Shown here piece by piece: positions 46,401 to 55,537 of a stretch of DNA of 55,537 nucleotides (position 1 is its first letter; every line of letters starts with the position of its first letter). The notes under the pieces are model-generated. The model searched no databases. It saw only the letters and a program-made list of their open reading frames with translations, and was not told the DNA's origin. This stretch comes from Paramacrobiotus richtersi (taxonomy: Eukaryota > Tardigrada > Eutardigrada > Parachela > Macrobiotidae), in assembly GCA_034698045.1 (NCBI GenBank), contig JAQGAU010000027.1:1-55537 (forward strand), in the 5' to 3' direction. Made by a program: the position numbers and the translations under genes.

Positions 46401-49400
46401 GAAAGGATCGGCTCAAGCTGCGCGCCTGCCCCGGTTCCGTTTGTACACCATCGCTTCAACTGGAAAAAGTTCGTCCTCTGTTCTGCGCTTTTTAGTTTTC
46501 TTGCGTTTTTCGAGCTCTTACAATTTGAGAGTGTATAAAAAAAATATCCAGAAAAGAGCATACCTCAGGTAGACCGGTACCCTGTCAAAGGACTTTTTAG
46601 AATGAATCATATTTAGCACTGGCAGCGGGCAGTTGATAATATACGTATTGACACCAATGGGCCTGACCGTGATGCTGAATTAATTAGTCAGTTTTGTTTA
46701 TGAAATAACCAGTCGATCTAACCCAGCGTAAAACTGGATCGGCATCATCTATTTTGTTACGAGCCTATTGACTGCGCAGTTGAATAAGTCGCTAGGCTAA
46801 TAACCAGTCAATCCTGCTAGTGACCACCGAAAGATGCTGTATCATCATTGTTTCGTGTATATTATTTTTGATTGCAGCCTGTACGTGGGTTCAAATTTGC
46901 ATACATTATACTGTATTCGGATCTTCCGCGCTGCTTTCCGCACCTGATGAAATCATGTAATTTTTTCATACATCTGCCCAAAGTAAAATCGGGCAACTAT
47001 AGCATACATAAAACAGTATGACGACATGAAACAGCATAAGGCAATATGAAACTATCCAACGTAACAATGACAGCATCGACAACAAACTAATTTATCGGTT
47101 CAACATCAACGAAAATTCACCATAGATATAACAATGGGCACTTAGCTTAAACAGCCCAGCAACTGACTGCGTATTTTTGCAAAACGAGCAGCACGCACAA
47201 GAGCACCGATAAGTGAGTCCCAGGGCCCAAAATCTGCAAAATCTATATCAGCACAGTTCCACACTTTATAGGGAGGACCCATTATTTAGCTTTGTGCGCT
47301 TTAAAAAAAAACAACCGTTGATGTGCTTCCAAAACTACGAGCTTTGATGCTTAGGTGTGAGTTCCCCAACGGGTTCCCAAAGGGGGGAATGAGTAACGCA
47401 AACAATGAAGCTCGAGCTCGTGACGTGCCGCCAACAAACGAGGAGAGGTAATTAGGTCGCCGGTCTCCATCATTCTGGAATGGATCTTGTCAGGCTACGC
47501 ATTCGTCCAAACCGATTGGACCTGTAGAATTCCGATGCGGAAAGGTCCAAGCCAGTTCGTTTCACCCATGCGTTAATCCCATTCGCAGCTAATTCAGCAG
47601 TATGTTTATGTCCCGAATAATGGCCTGAACATATTCGGCCGCTGCGCCCAAAGAAGCGACATATGCTGGCAGCGCGATTTCTGTAGAACAGGTTTAGCCT
47701 AATCCACCAAATTTTAGGGGTAGCAACGCTGGCCTCCAAACGGAATGGGTCATTTTGACGTTTGTGATGCCCTCTGCTTTTCGCCGGCGGTCAAACTGTT
47801 CCAGTTCAGAGCTGTATTTCTAGCATTCTGCAGTAGAGAAGCCTCAGGATTGCTAAACAGTTCTTCAGCAGGAGCAGCGAATGAGGTGCCGGCAAGATGC
47901 CCAAACGATTTGTTATGGTTTCCAGAGCGAGCAGCTTCCCTTCTATGAATAGCACGACTCCGTCAGGCCGCAGCGGTGAGCTCGGCAGATCCAGGTGAGA
48001 TGGGCCAACGATCTGAATTTCTGGCTAACCGTCCAAAAAAATGGCGAGAATGTTCAAGTGCTCTTAGTAATTTCCACTACGAACGAAAATTTCACATGTT
48101 CTGTGTTTATTTCTAGCCCGATTCCCTTGTTGCCGCTTGAAGCCGTTCAGACGCATTCAGTATCTGATCCAGAGCTCCACCGAAGGCTGCATCGTCGAGG
48201 TACCAGAGGCTCAGTTCGGCCTGCAATTCCTGCGACAACTTTTCAACTAATAACCAGAACAAGGGCGATCCAAGCGGGTCTACCCGTTGCACCCAGAAGC
48301 CGAAGCGATTGTTGTGTCCTCTCCACAAAACAAAGCGCTCGGCACGCCATTCGCAGAGTAGACAAAGCGGTGATACTTGGGAATTGAAATTCCACAGAAA
48401 TTGCTTTGCCGTTTGACCCTCTTAGGAACCTGTGATCCAGTTTACAGGCATTTATCGTTGCACGACTCGCACCATAGTTCTATTTTTGAATGACAAATGA
48501 CTGCTTGTATGTTGTATTGAAACCATTAACCAGCAGAAATCTTTTTATCGGTGAAATTTTTTTGACATTAAACACACCGTTATGTAATGGCATCGGATTT
48601 GACAAGTCTCCGTTGGGTAGATTCGCAGCAAAACGCAATGAAATTTCCTTAAGCCTTGCTTATACTAAATTATTACGTTAATAAATAAAGTGCACGATAT
48701 TACTAGGGTGTGCTGGCTAGAGACAGAAGGAAAAGTGATCAAGCTTCCGAATCCACCAGCGACAGTACCAGACGAAGAAGAGGAGGATAGTCTCAGATGC
48801 CAGTGTACGGTTCCTGATTGCCAGATCTTTCAAATTTCAATGAGTACGTCGGCTTGGGTCGTCTTTACTAGTCTTTACAGAAGGCAGTTTAAAGTGAAAC
48901 TTTCGAAGCGAAAGAGACACTGTACGTACAAGTACATAGAACGTACGCTGAACAAAATCGCGCCGATTTTTTGCAAATGCTGCCAATTGTGAGAGTTTAA
49001 ATTCCTCCCATCGATCTTCCCCGATGTGGAATACTCTAGGGTACCCCAAACGTGTTAACGGTGTACTCCGGAGCGAAATCGGTTCAGAACGATCATCATA
49101 TATATGTGCATTTATTATGAAATCTCGAAAAGCTTAGATGCAACTCTGAATTATTTGGGAGAAAAATGTGTTTAAACTTTTCGCGGTCTCGTACAGTACT
49201 ATCTGTTCCGCTTCCAAGTGAAGGCTACGGTTTTTAACTTGTCATGAAGAGTGATGTATGTACTTCATGATGAAAATGCCGATGAAGAACCCTTGGCTTG
49301 CTATGCGGAAACTAGCTTGTGTGCGATGTATCGAAAGTGTGAGGCACAGGCTGCAACCAAGAAAACGTCGTGTTACAAGACGAGAGTGTGACTGCACAAT

Positions 49401-52400
49401 AATCGTGAAGTTGTTGTTTTTCAGGCGCTGGGATTCTGGATAGTTCTACGGCATTCTTAACTGGAAAAGTATATGCATACCAAGCAGTACTAAGTACTGT
49501 AGAAGCGCTGGCCAATGGCACGGAGATCAGCAGCGTTTACGGCGTTTCCCAAGAAATCGAAATTGTACCAGACGGGTTTGCGTCTCTTGAAATTCTGTGA
49601 GTTGTGATTTGTTAAGGCAGACTCCGCCCGAACCGGAAGTACCGTATGGCTTTATTAACTTTTTGGGCATAGGGTAAGACAGACAGCTCAGACACAAGTA
49701 ACTGACACAACAGATCCTAACGTCACTGACACAACAGATCCCAACGTCATCTCTGTACAACAACCCCCTCCATAAAACAAGGGAAAGGTGGGTGGGGCAA
49801 CAAATTCAATAGAACAGGAATGACTGTTAGCAAAAGTCAGTCCTGGAAAAACTGACCAACAATGAGTAAAACTAGGCTGCGCATGCTATTTATATAAGGA
49901 GAAGACCACTGGCTATCCGACAAGAAACATCCACATGCTGCGCCTCTGGAACTGCCTCCCTTCCATTCTCCGCTGCCTTAAGAACACGTGGTACTGTTGC
50001 CGTCGTGCATGGGACCGTTTTCGAAAACTGCACCATCAAGTAGTGCAACTCTTTCTCTACAAGTATCTCACAACCACTCAATTGTTTGATGCGTCCGGTA
50101 AATTAAAAAATACAGAACAACAATAGCACTATTTGCTTCCTCCTGACGACCGGCCCGGCTAGTAAGAATTCCCCTACTCTTTCACTCTGCTGCCGCAAAG
50201 TCTAGCCTGGCTGATTAGATCGTGTCCTGATCTACTGCTCCGATTGCCCCCGATTGAGATTGAGATTGCGCTGTGAGAGACAAAAGGCGCGGAGCAAACA
50301 TCGTAAATGGACAAAGGGCGCTGTCTGTCCTGTGCCCACTTCGCGCGTTTTTCAGTGCCCCGGTACAGTGGGTCACTATCGCCGTTCTGCGCTGTGTGTA
50401 CAATCCTTCTCTGGTCACTTAACTTCAGTCGGCATTTCCCAACAATGCTACGTTCCAACTTCAGAAATCAACAAAAAATACTAATTCATCTGCAACAATT
50501 TTCAAAAAATGTTTGTAATACACGGAAATTAGTTACTAACAATTTGGAGGAGCGGTTTTCTCATTTTTGCCTTCAGACTGATTCTATAAGGGGTATTGTG
50601 GCTTCGGGTACACAAAAAACAAGTTTTCTTACGTGTTATAAAAGTTTTCGTTTAAATCTCCCACCAAATTACAGCTATTAACAATGGCGATATTATGCCA
50701 TGCTTTTCTGATTTTTTGAAAATAGCCTTCTATTCTTTGATCATTTTTTAAAAATTTGACCTTTCGTAGCTCATAAGTTTGTTTAAAACTGTTGTTAATT
50801 TAAACACTTATTCCTAAGACGTAGTGCAACCATGTGCCCAGTGAATTAACATATACTCTTTCGAATTAAGAATGGGTGCACCGCGCGCCGTTACATTTAC
50901 TGCAGTGAGTGTAGGTTTGTACCATCCGTCCTTAACAGGAATTAGCGCAGCTAATTCTGTTTATCCTTTGCTATGCAAATGAATTCTGCGATTTGATGAA
51001 AGTCGCAACTAGCCGCAATGAAACTCACATCTTTCTGATTAGGAAAATGTCAGTGATTAGGAAAACCTTCTGATGGAAGCGTTATGAAACGGGCCATGCT
51101 TTGAAAAATAGTTTTCGAAATAGGTCTTATCCGATCGAGGAACGGTAATCAAACTGCTGTGAGTTGTTAGTGACTGTTGGTGCAGGGTGTTCATCCAGTG
51201 CATTCCGTTCGTAAATACTATCTTAACTGCGCTTTGCGGTTAGCTTTTGTTTCATCGCGTACGTCTTGGGTCGAACGTTTGGTGCAGGAATCCGAGGCAA
51301 ACAGCCAGTTGTTGATATTATATCCGTAATAGTTCTGCTCCATCTTTCCTAGTAATGTTGAGGTCAACCGTTCCGATCTAAAGTAGCCCGCTCGTACCAT
51401 AGCTTCTGTTTCATCTGCCGGCATGTCTCAGGTTTCACGTTCTGCAATGAAGAAAACACTTGCTAGCCAGTTAGCCAGTTCTTAAATTAATTTTGTTTCG
51501 TCTGTTTGACTTCTGACTTTTGGTACAGAAGCACAACAGACAATGTTTCAATGCCATTCTAGCTTTCTCCTGCTTCTGGTCAAACGTCCGGAACTGAAGA
51601 AAATGACCCATATTTAATGCTTCTGTTGTTTTAATCTGCTTCAGACCAGGCAGCAACAAAACTGCCCGTTTTCGATTTTACTCCGTTGTTGTCTTGCTCA
51701 ATCATTCTGTACTAAAGCAAAGCAATCCGTATTCAGCATTACTGTCGGTTCATCTAGATCCAGTTGCGATAATGGGGAACACTTACCAAAGATTGCTTTG
51801 TTTCATCTTGCCTCAGTACGAAGTACTGGTTCTGACGTCGGATACAAGTACTGAGGCATGCTGGCTACTTTGCAATATCCCTGCTTACCGGCCAAACGCC
51901 GGCAAAGCTCTCAATACGTCTCGCTCGTCCTTTACAATCTATGACATTTCTTGGTAAAGACGATTTGGCTGTAGATGTTTATCACCACATATATTTTTCA
52001 CACTTTCTCAATTATTGCTGCCGACAAATATGTTTGATAAATCATCAATTCATATGACACGGTTTTCGATCGACTACGCTGCGGTTACTGGTGTTGTCGT
52101 GGTGTTTTTCTGTTTACGGGTATGCTTTGACACTTCAATAAATTACTGAGGTCACGCCGCATGACATATTTGGACATACATCAACCCAGTGAAATCTACA
52201 GAATAATAATTGTTTCCCCTTCTTGCAGTTGTTCCACGGCCACAAGAGCGAGTTGTGGAAGACGTGTAAACCCGAACGAGAAATTCGTTCGACTGGTTAT
52301 GTGCTCTGGATGCGAATCGGGATACTGGAATGTCTCACCCTCACTCGATAGCGATCCGCATGGGTATGGAACAGACAGATCATCTCCAGCTTGGGGTGAA

Positions 52401-52515
52401 GATGAAAACCTTTTCGTCTGGGATCAAGCTGCTCTAAGCAGCCGAAATGAAACCATACTCGTTATCAAGCCAGGAACTCTGAGGCCAAGACTTACTTATA
52501 CCGTCCAGTACACCG
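31411..52515 (+). CDS. Large LamG-EGF-REJ (polycystin-1-like) receptor, 3' end beyond window
   Basis: Exons with matching phases: 31411-31498 (signal peptide, FLVIFCLQMHILLCIV); 32874-33254 and 34069-34455 (LamG-like: HLVYFPLDG, GFTIMFRFKI, KIYLGTDNPT, FAAVEIDELVMFNRW); 35262-36338 (eight EGF-like repeats, one calcium-binding DIDECHEN type); 38751-39451 (PKD-like GDGMDF region, then the start of a REJ domain, NPCFPSVSI to GNFLLILNVTI); 49425-49596 (EIEIVPDG, typical mid-REJ); 52229-52515 (VNPNEKFVRLVMCSGC, TILVIKPGTLRPRLTYTVQY). A possible exon with acidic Cys-rich sequence lies at about 48715-48842. At least one REJ exon between 39451 and 49425 is unplaced, and the GPS and membrane part would lie beyond 55537. 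Proteins of this plan are large ciliary or sperm-surface receptors. The intron 36339-38750 and those after 39451 are full of repeats. Confidence 0.8.
31506..31535. repeat. Hairpin just after the first 5' splice site
   Basis: gcacgaaaatct pairs with agatttttcgtgc across a 5-base loop, seven bases after the GT of the first intron. Further inverted sequence (GGTAGCCTCAAGA at about 31571 and TCTTGAGGCTACT at about 31653) suggests a foldback element of about 200 bp here. Confidence 0.6.
31862..32269. mobile_element. MITE in the first intron
   Basis: The ends are long imperfect inverted repeats (GTAAC.GGC..T.ATGTCCCC, then CTCCGCCAAAATGTCCCC), with further internal copies of CCGGCAATAA.GTCCCCC. 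The flanks share TAGTAT (8-base windows match 6 of 8). No ORF is supported. Confidence 0.75.
37570..38045. repeat. Minisatellite, unit about 36 bp
   Basis: About a dozen diverged units follow the pattern CTCGCAAACCTGCGTGCAGA, ACTAAGGA, within the intron between the EGF and PKD/REJ exons. Confidence 0.8.
40489..40886. mobile_element. Foldback MITE related to the 19426 element
   Basis: A palindrome centred at about 40712 (AGTCTACCAGACCGTTGCGC / GCAACGTTCTAGTAGACTT) has arms reaching GGTCCA..GTAACTTTC and GGGCTGCC. The sequence matches the internal palindrome and GTAACTTTCTTC margin of the element at 19426-20471 but lacks the ORF. It contains a perfect 25-bp tandem duplication (40588-40637). 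Confidence 0.75.
42220..42470. repeat. Minisatellite, unit about 75-80 bp, forward
   Basis: Three or so diverged units share CGAACGTTCG.{1,3}CTGA..AAAACGAAATAA and AAGCGGGATGCTTTGCT. Related units occur inverted at 51225-51860. Confidence 0.6.
44550..44900. repeat. Purine-rich minisatellite
   Basis: Short units of about 17-20 bp follow the pattern AAACCAAGAAGCTAA. They are strongly A-rich with almost no T-strand complexity and hold no ORF. Confidence 0.75.
47470..48400 (-). pseudogene. Decayed reverse transcriptase in an intron
   Basis: The minus-strand translation 48328-48113 reads VDPLGSPLFWLLVEKLSQEL then LWYLDDAAFGGALDQIL, the conserved RT palm with its YxDD box. Weaker homology continues upstream in another frame (PKYHRFVYSANGVPSALF). 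Downstream, 47739-47470 gives the thumb-like tail (AASICRFFGRSGRI, LAANGINAWVKRTGLDL). Frameshifts and stops separate the parts. The RT belongs to the same group whose C-terminal domain resembles the ORF at 19843. Confidence 0.75.
49900..50125 (+). pseudogene. LINE-type RT C-terminal remnant
   Basis: The frame reads YPTRNIHMLRLWNCLPS, followed by a basic helix to LFLYKYLTTTQLF. The RLWN.LP motif is typical of the C-terminal end of jockey/CR1-like LINE reverse transcriptases. Nothing of the palm is nearby, so this is a 5'-truncated relic. Confidence 0.45.
51225..51860. repeat. Minisatellite, unit about 75-80 bp, inverted relative to 42220
   Basis: Repeating elements of the kind GCTTCTGTTGTTTCATC.TGC..CAGAC and GGTCGAACGTTTGG recur about every 75-80 bases. 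By eye they correspond to the reverse complement of the 42220-42470 units. Confidence 0.5.
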
Positions 52516-55500
52516 GTATGTCATCCTCGCAGTTGAAGGGTAAATGCTGATAGAACGAATCATTTTGTTAAACGACGTCAGATAAAAACTGTACCCTTTG
52601 TGACAAAGGAGATAAAGTTAAGTCCGCTCGCCACGGTCTAGTCTGCGCCCGTCCAAACAATGAATGTCTAAAAACTGATCCGAGACTCCGTTATTACGCG
52701 TTCGTTGAGCAAAACGCGGACCACTGTTATTACCGTTCGACCGCGTGACGAGACAGTGACGACAAATTATGCAACAAATTCAGAAAGGTCATTGCTTGTG
52801 AGTTCATCAAAGTCCATAGTCTTCTGATTTCTTTTAAAAATTCGACAAACGTCATAAAGATATCATCAGAGCTTATTTTCCGCTAGCACTATGACGTAAA
52901 ACTATGCTGCTGTTTGAGGATGGGCGGCGCACAGCGCTACTTAAAGGTGAATACTATAGTTCGTACTTCGTACAGCGAAACCTTGTCAGTGCCGCTGCCG
53001 TTATGCGAGCATTGTACAGCGTAACAGCGCACACGGCAACACTAGTGCAGTAGTTCTTATGTAAACCACACGCCAAATTTGTGCCGTGTTCTGCACGAGC
53101 ACAATGCCCAACTTTGCAACGAAAATTCGCCAAGAGTCACGGAAAATGTGAATAAAGGGGTACGCACACTGGATACATACACATATACACCAACAAATAA
53201 TTAGGTAACTAGGTAGCACTTCATTCTTCTGTGCTCTGTAGACCGAGAGAGCTCTGAGCAATACGGTAGAAAAAAACTGTCGAGATATGGACCCAAGTTT
53301 CCATTCGAAGGCAGTATACTGATTTGGTTCATCACGTGAATTCGGAACACAGAATTTTGGCCAGACTGCATTTGTTAGTCCGGCCTTGAGAACTCTGCAT
53401 CGAAATCAGCGCAGTATGTGCCGTGCCCTTTTGAGGACAGCGGATATTCAAAAAGGAAGCCGACAATTCTGATATTGATACTCACGGAAAAGCTCGCTTT
53501 TTTCTGTTCCACAACGTTCTGAACTTTAGTTATCAAACTAAAGAAATCATACTTTCGTTACCAAACAAAACAATACCGCCCAAAACACTCTAGCTTTAAA
53601 TCAACGACAATACAACAGCATACTTCACGCACTTCCTGGAGTCCAGGAAGTTCGTGACAAGTTTCAAACTATTCTCTGTATATATAAATTACCAGTTGTA
53701 CACACATTTACGAAAATGACAAAGAACAGATGACCTGTCGAGCTTCGCTGCTGTATATAGCGGCAAAGGCGGGGCTTGTACCTCGAACACATAAGGGCCT
53801 TATATATAACGGGCTAAATCCCGCCGGGCAGCACATTTACACAGACTTTATTTATTACATCAGCTGTGCGTTTCTCCAATGCTTTACGTTAAACTTCCCA
53901 GGTCATAATTCATAAATAAGCATTGACAGCAGCCGTGTCGACTCGAGTCTCGAACTAAAGTAAATTCATTTCAAATTTAAATTATCAGCGTGCCAACTAA
54001 GTGCAATTTTTTTCATTTTTTGCTCTCTTGTGCAGGAAAAGCTTTACAATAATAAAGTTTTTATTTGGTTTCTAAAACCTATCGATCGTATGTAATTGTA
54101 ATTATACCATTTGGAAATGACATTCCTGCCTGGGTACCCGGCTGTTTGTTGGCACAGGATTAGCGAAACGCTTCCTATTGCTTGCTGACAGTTCGATCGG
54201 GTTCTTGGCCGCACTATCCTGACAATCTGAATTAATTTTTTTTGAATCATGGCTAATCGGAGCAGTATACCGTTTTACTCGGAATAAGTGGGTTTTTTTA
54301 TCACGATTATGTTGGCGTTGTAGTCTTTTACACCGTGGAAGCCGGGATGCCAGGCTGATGATATTATATACTTCCGTTGTTTGTTGCCAGGAAAAGCAAA
54401 ATCTGCCTTCAGATACCAGCAGAATTAGGGTAACAACTGAAATTGTCACAAACTCTTCGATAAATAGTTTTTTTTAATGTTTAGCGATGATACCGCGTGT
54501 AATCTCATACGGTAATGCTATGCAGTCTGGACTGTGCGCATTTAAATCGACAAATGTTGAAGTTTCCAGTGTGATTTTTAAGTATAAAAAATACCCGTTT
54601 TCAGACAGAGCAGAAGTTGCACGACAACAAAACCTCGTAATGCATTGTTAGCGCAAGAACAGTATTTGGTAAATATGTTTTGAAATGTCCGCCATTACTG
54701 CCTTCCATTCCAGGGCTGGTTCCGATGGAAATCACTGCAGTAATGCTGCGTAGTGCTCGTTTCTGTACTATTCCGTGTTTTTCGGTCTTGTGTTTGCTCC
54801 GAATTATCTTCCTGGAATTATTAGAACCTGTTAGAAAGCCGGTCAGCCAGGCTTAATTTTTTTAATGTGATTGAACCAGGAATCTGCTGCCAGAGTTCAA
54901 ATAATCTCTGATAACCCAGAATCTTTGTTAGCATGCGGTTTTCGACCATTTGCAAGCCAGCTGCCAACTCAAGGCTATTTTTGTTAAAAACTCGGGAGAA
55001 AAAAGCAGAACATGCAGCAGGAGGATTACCCTGTCAAACATAAGTAGAGCGAAAAATGAATTTTCGCTTAAAAATCCATCGTAGTCAAGGCGAATTCGTA
55101 TGTGTGTGTGACACTACTGTGTTTGTGTATGCCGATGCAACGCGCTGGCTCACACCAGGCTGCGTTTTGACATATAAATTGGCTTTTTTGAGGCGTTTGT
55201 TGGGGTATATGTAGATACTAAGAGTGATTTATAAACTGGGAGAAGCGATTTCGAAGTTGCCACACATACCGTCTACTGCTCGTTTCAAGATACACCACAA
55301 CAAGATACACTACAACTCACTAAACGCCAGATTTAGCTCTCTTTAAAACGGACTCGTTTCGAGCGCTTTTGAACCTTCCTGACACACAAATGACGTGGAA
55401 AAAGTTTCTCCCGAGTTTAAAAAGTTGCTCGATCATTTGCACCAGCAAGAATTGAAAACTAAGCCTTTGGAAATTAACAACAAATATCTCGGGAACCAGC

Positions 55501-55520
55501 TGGACAACCAGTGTGATGCT
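52516..55520. other. Probable intron or downstream DNA, no exon recognised
   Basis: The last REJ exon ends in a good donor (ACCG then GTATGT), so the gene must continue, but no family-like exon was found in the remaining 3 kb. The sequence is AT-rich with short frames only. Confidence 0.4.
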
Positions 55521-55537
55521 GGGGGGGGGGGGGGGGG
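55521..55537. repeat. Poly-G run at the window edge
   Basis: Seventeen consecutive G bases close the window. Together with a C tract near 28626 and a G tract near 30822 this may mark sequencing difficulty or a contig edge. Confidence 0.9.

Noticed and set aside
46187-46561. Minus-strand 124-codon frame
   Set aside because: No domain, no splice context and no family resemblance; likely chance.
49258-49388. Cys-rich frame before the REJ exon at 49425
   Set aside because: It reads well, but the only donor leaves an intron of about 36 bases, too short to trust.

Overview
The window looks like nuclear DNA of a small invertebrate animal. The genes are split by short GT..AG introns, many of them 60-240 bases. 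Their products are typical of animals with cilia or sperm: a receptor guanylate cyclase, a sperm-flagellar SPEF2-like protein, a CDC34-type ubiquitin-conjugating enzyme, C-type lectin exons and a polycystin-type LamG-EGF-REJ receptor. The dense rGC/SPEF2/CDC34 block with tiny introns would suit a tardigrade or a similar compact ecdysozoan, but that is only a guess; nothing in the sequence names the species.

Layout. 1-563 is the last exon of an unidentified plus-strand gene. 913-13223 is a dense minus-strand block: a receptor guanylate cyclase (913-6064), a SPEF2-like adenylate-kinase-fold protein (6546-11458) and CDC34/UBE2R (12232-13223). 14143-22533 is accessory DNA: two diverged copies of a decayed C-type lectin locus, about 7 kb apart. 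Between them lie a GTTAAC-rich satellite split by a 3.19-kb piggyBac element, and a 1.05-kb long-inverted-repeat element that carries an intact ORF related to the C-terminal nuclease-like domain of reverse transcriptases. 22534-31400 is poor in genes. It holds two tRNA-like SINE copies, inverted-repeat elements, a decayed coding region, a small C2H2 zinc-finger ORF, a minisatellite and a hAT-like MITE.

31411 to beyond the right edge is a very large plus-strand gene encoding a secreted or membrane protein with LamG, eight EGF-like repeats, and PKD- and REJ-like regions (polycystin-1 / sperm-receptor REJ type). Its introns hold MITEs, minisatellites, a decayed reverse transcriptase (47470-48400, minus) and a LINE remnant. 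At least one exon between 39451 and 49425 remains unassigned.

The most unusual items are: (i) a piggyBac copy inserted in a TTAA-rich satellite, with a second, intact-looking four-exon ORF of 68 codons facing the broken transposase; (ii) the foldback element around the nuclease-like ORF, and a related ORF-less MITE at 40489; (iii) a guanylate cyclase whose catalytic domain has lost key residues. No CRISPR array, rRNA or conventional tRNA gene was seen.
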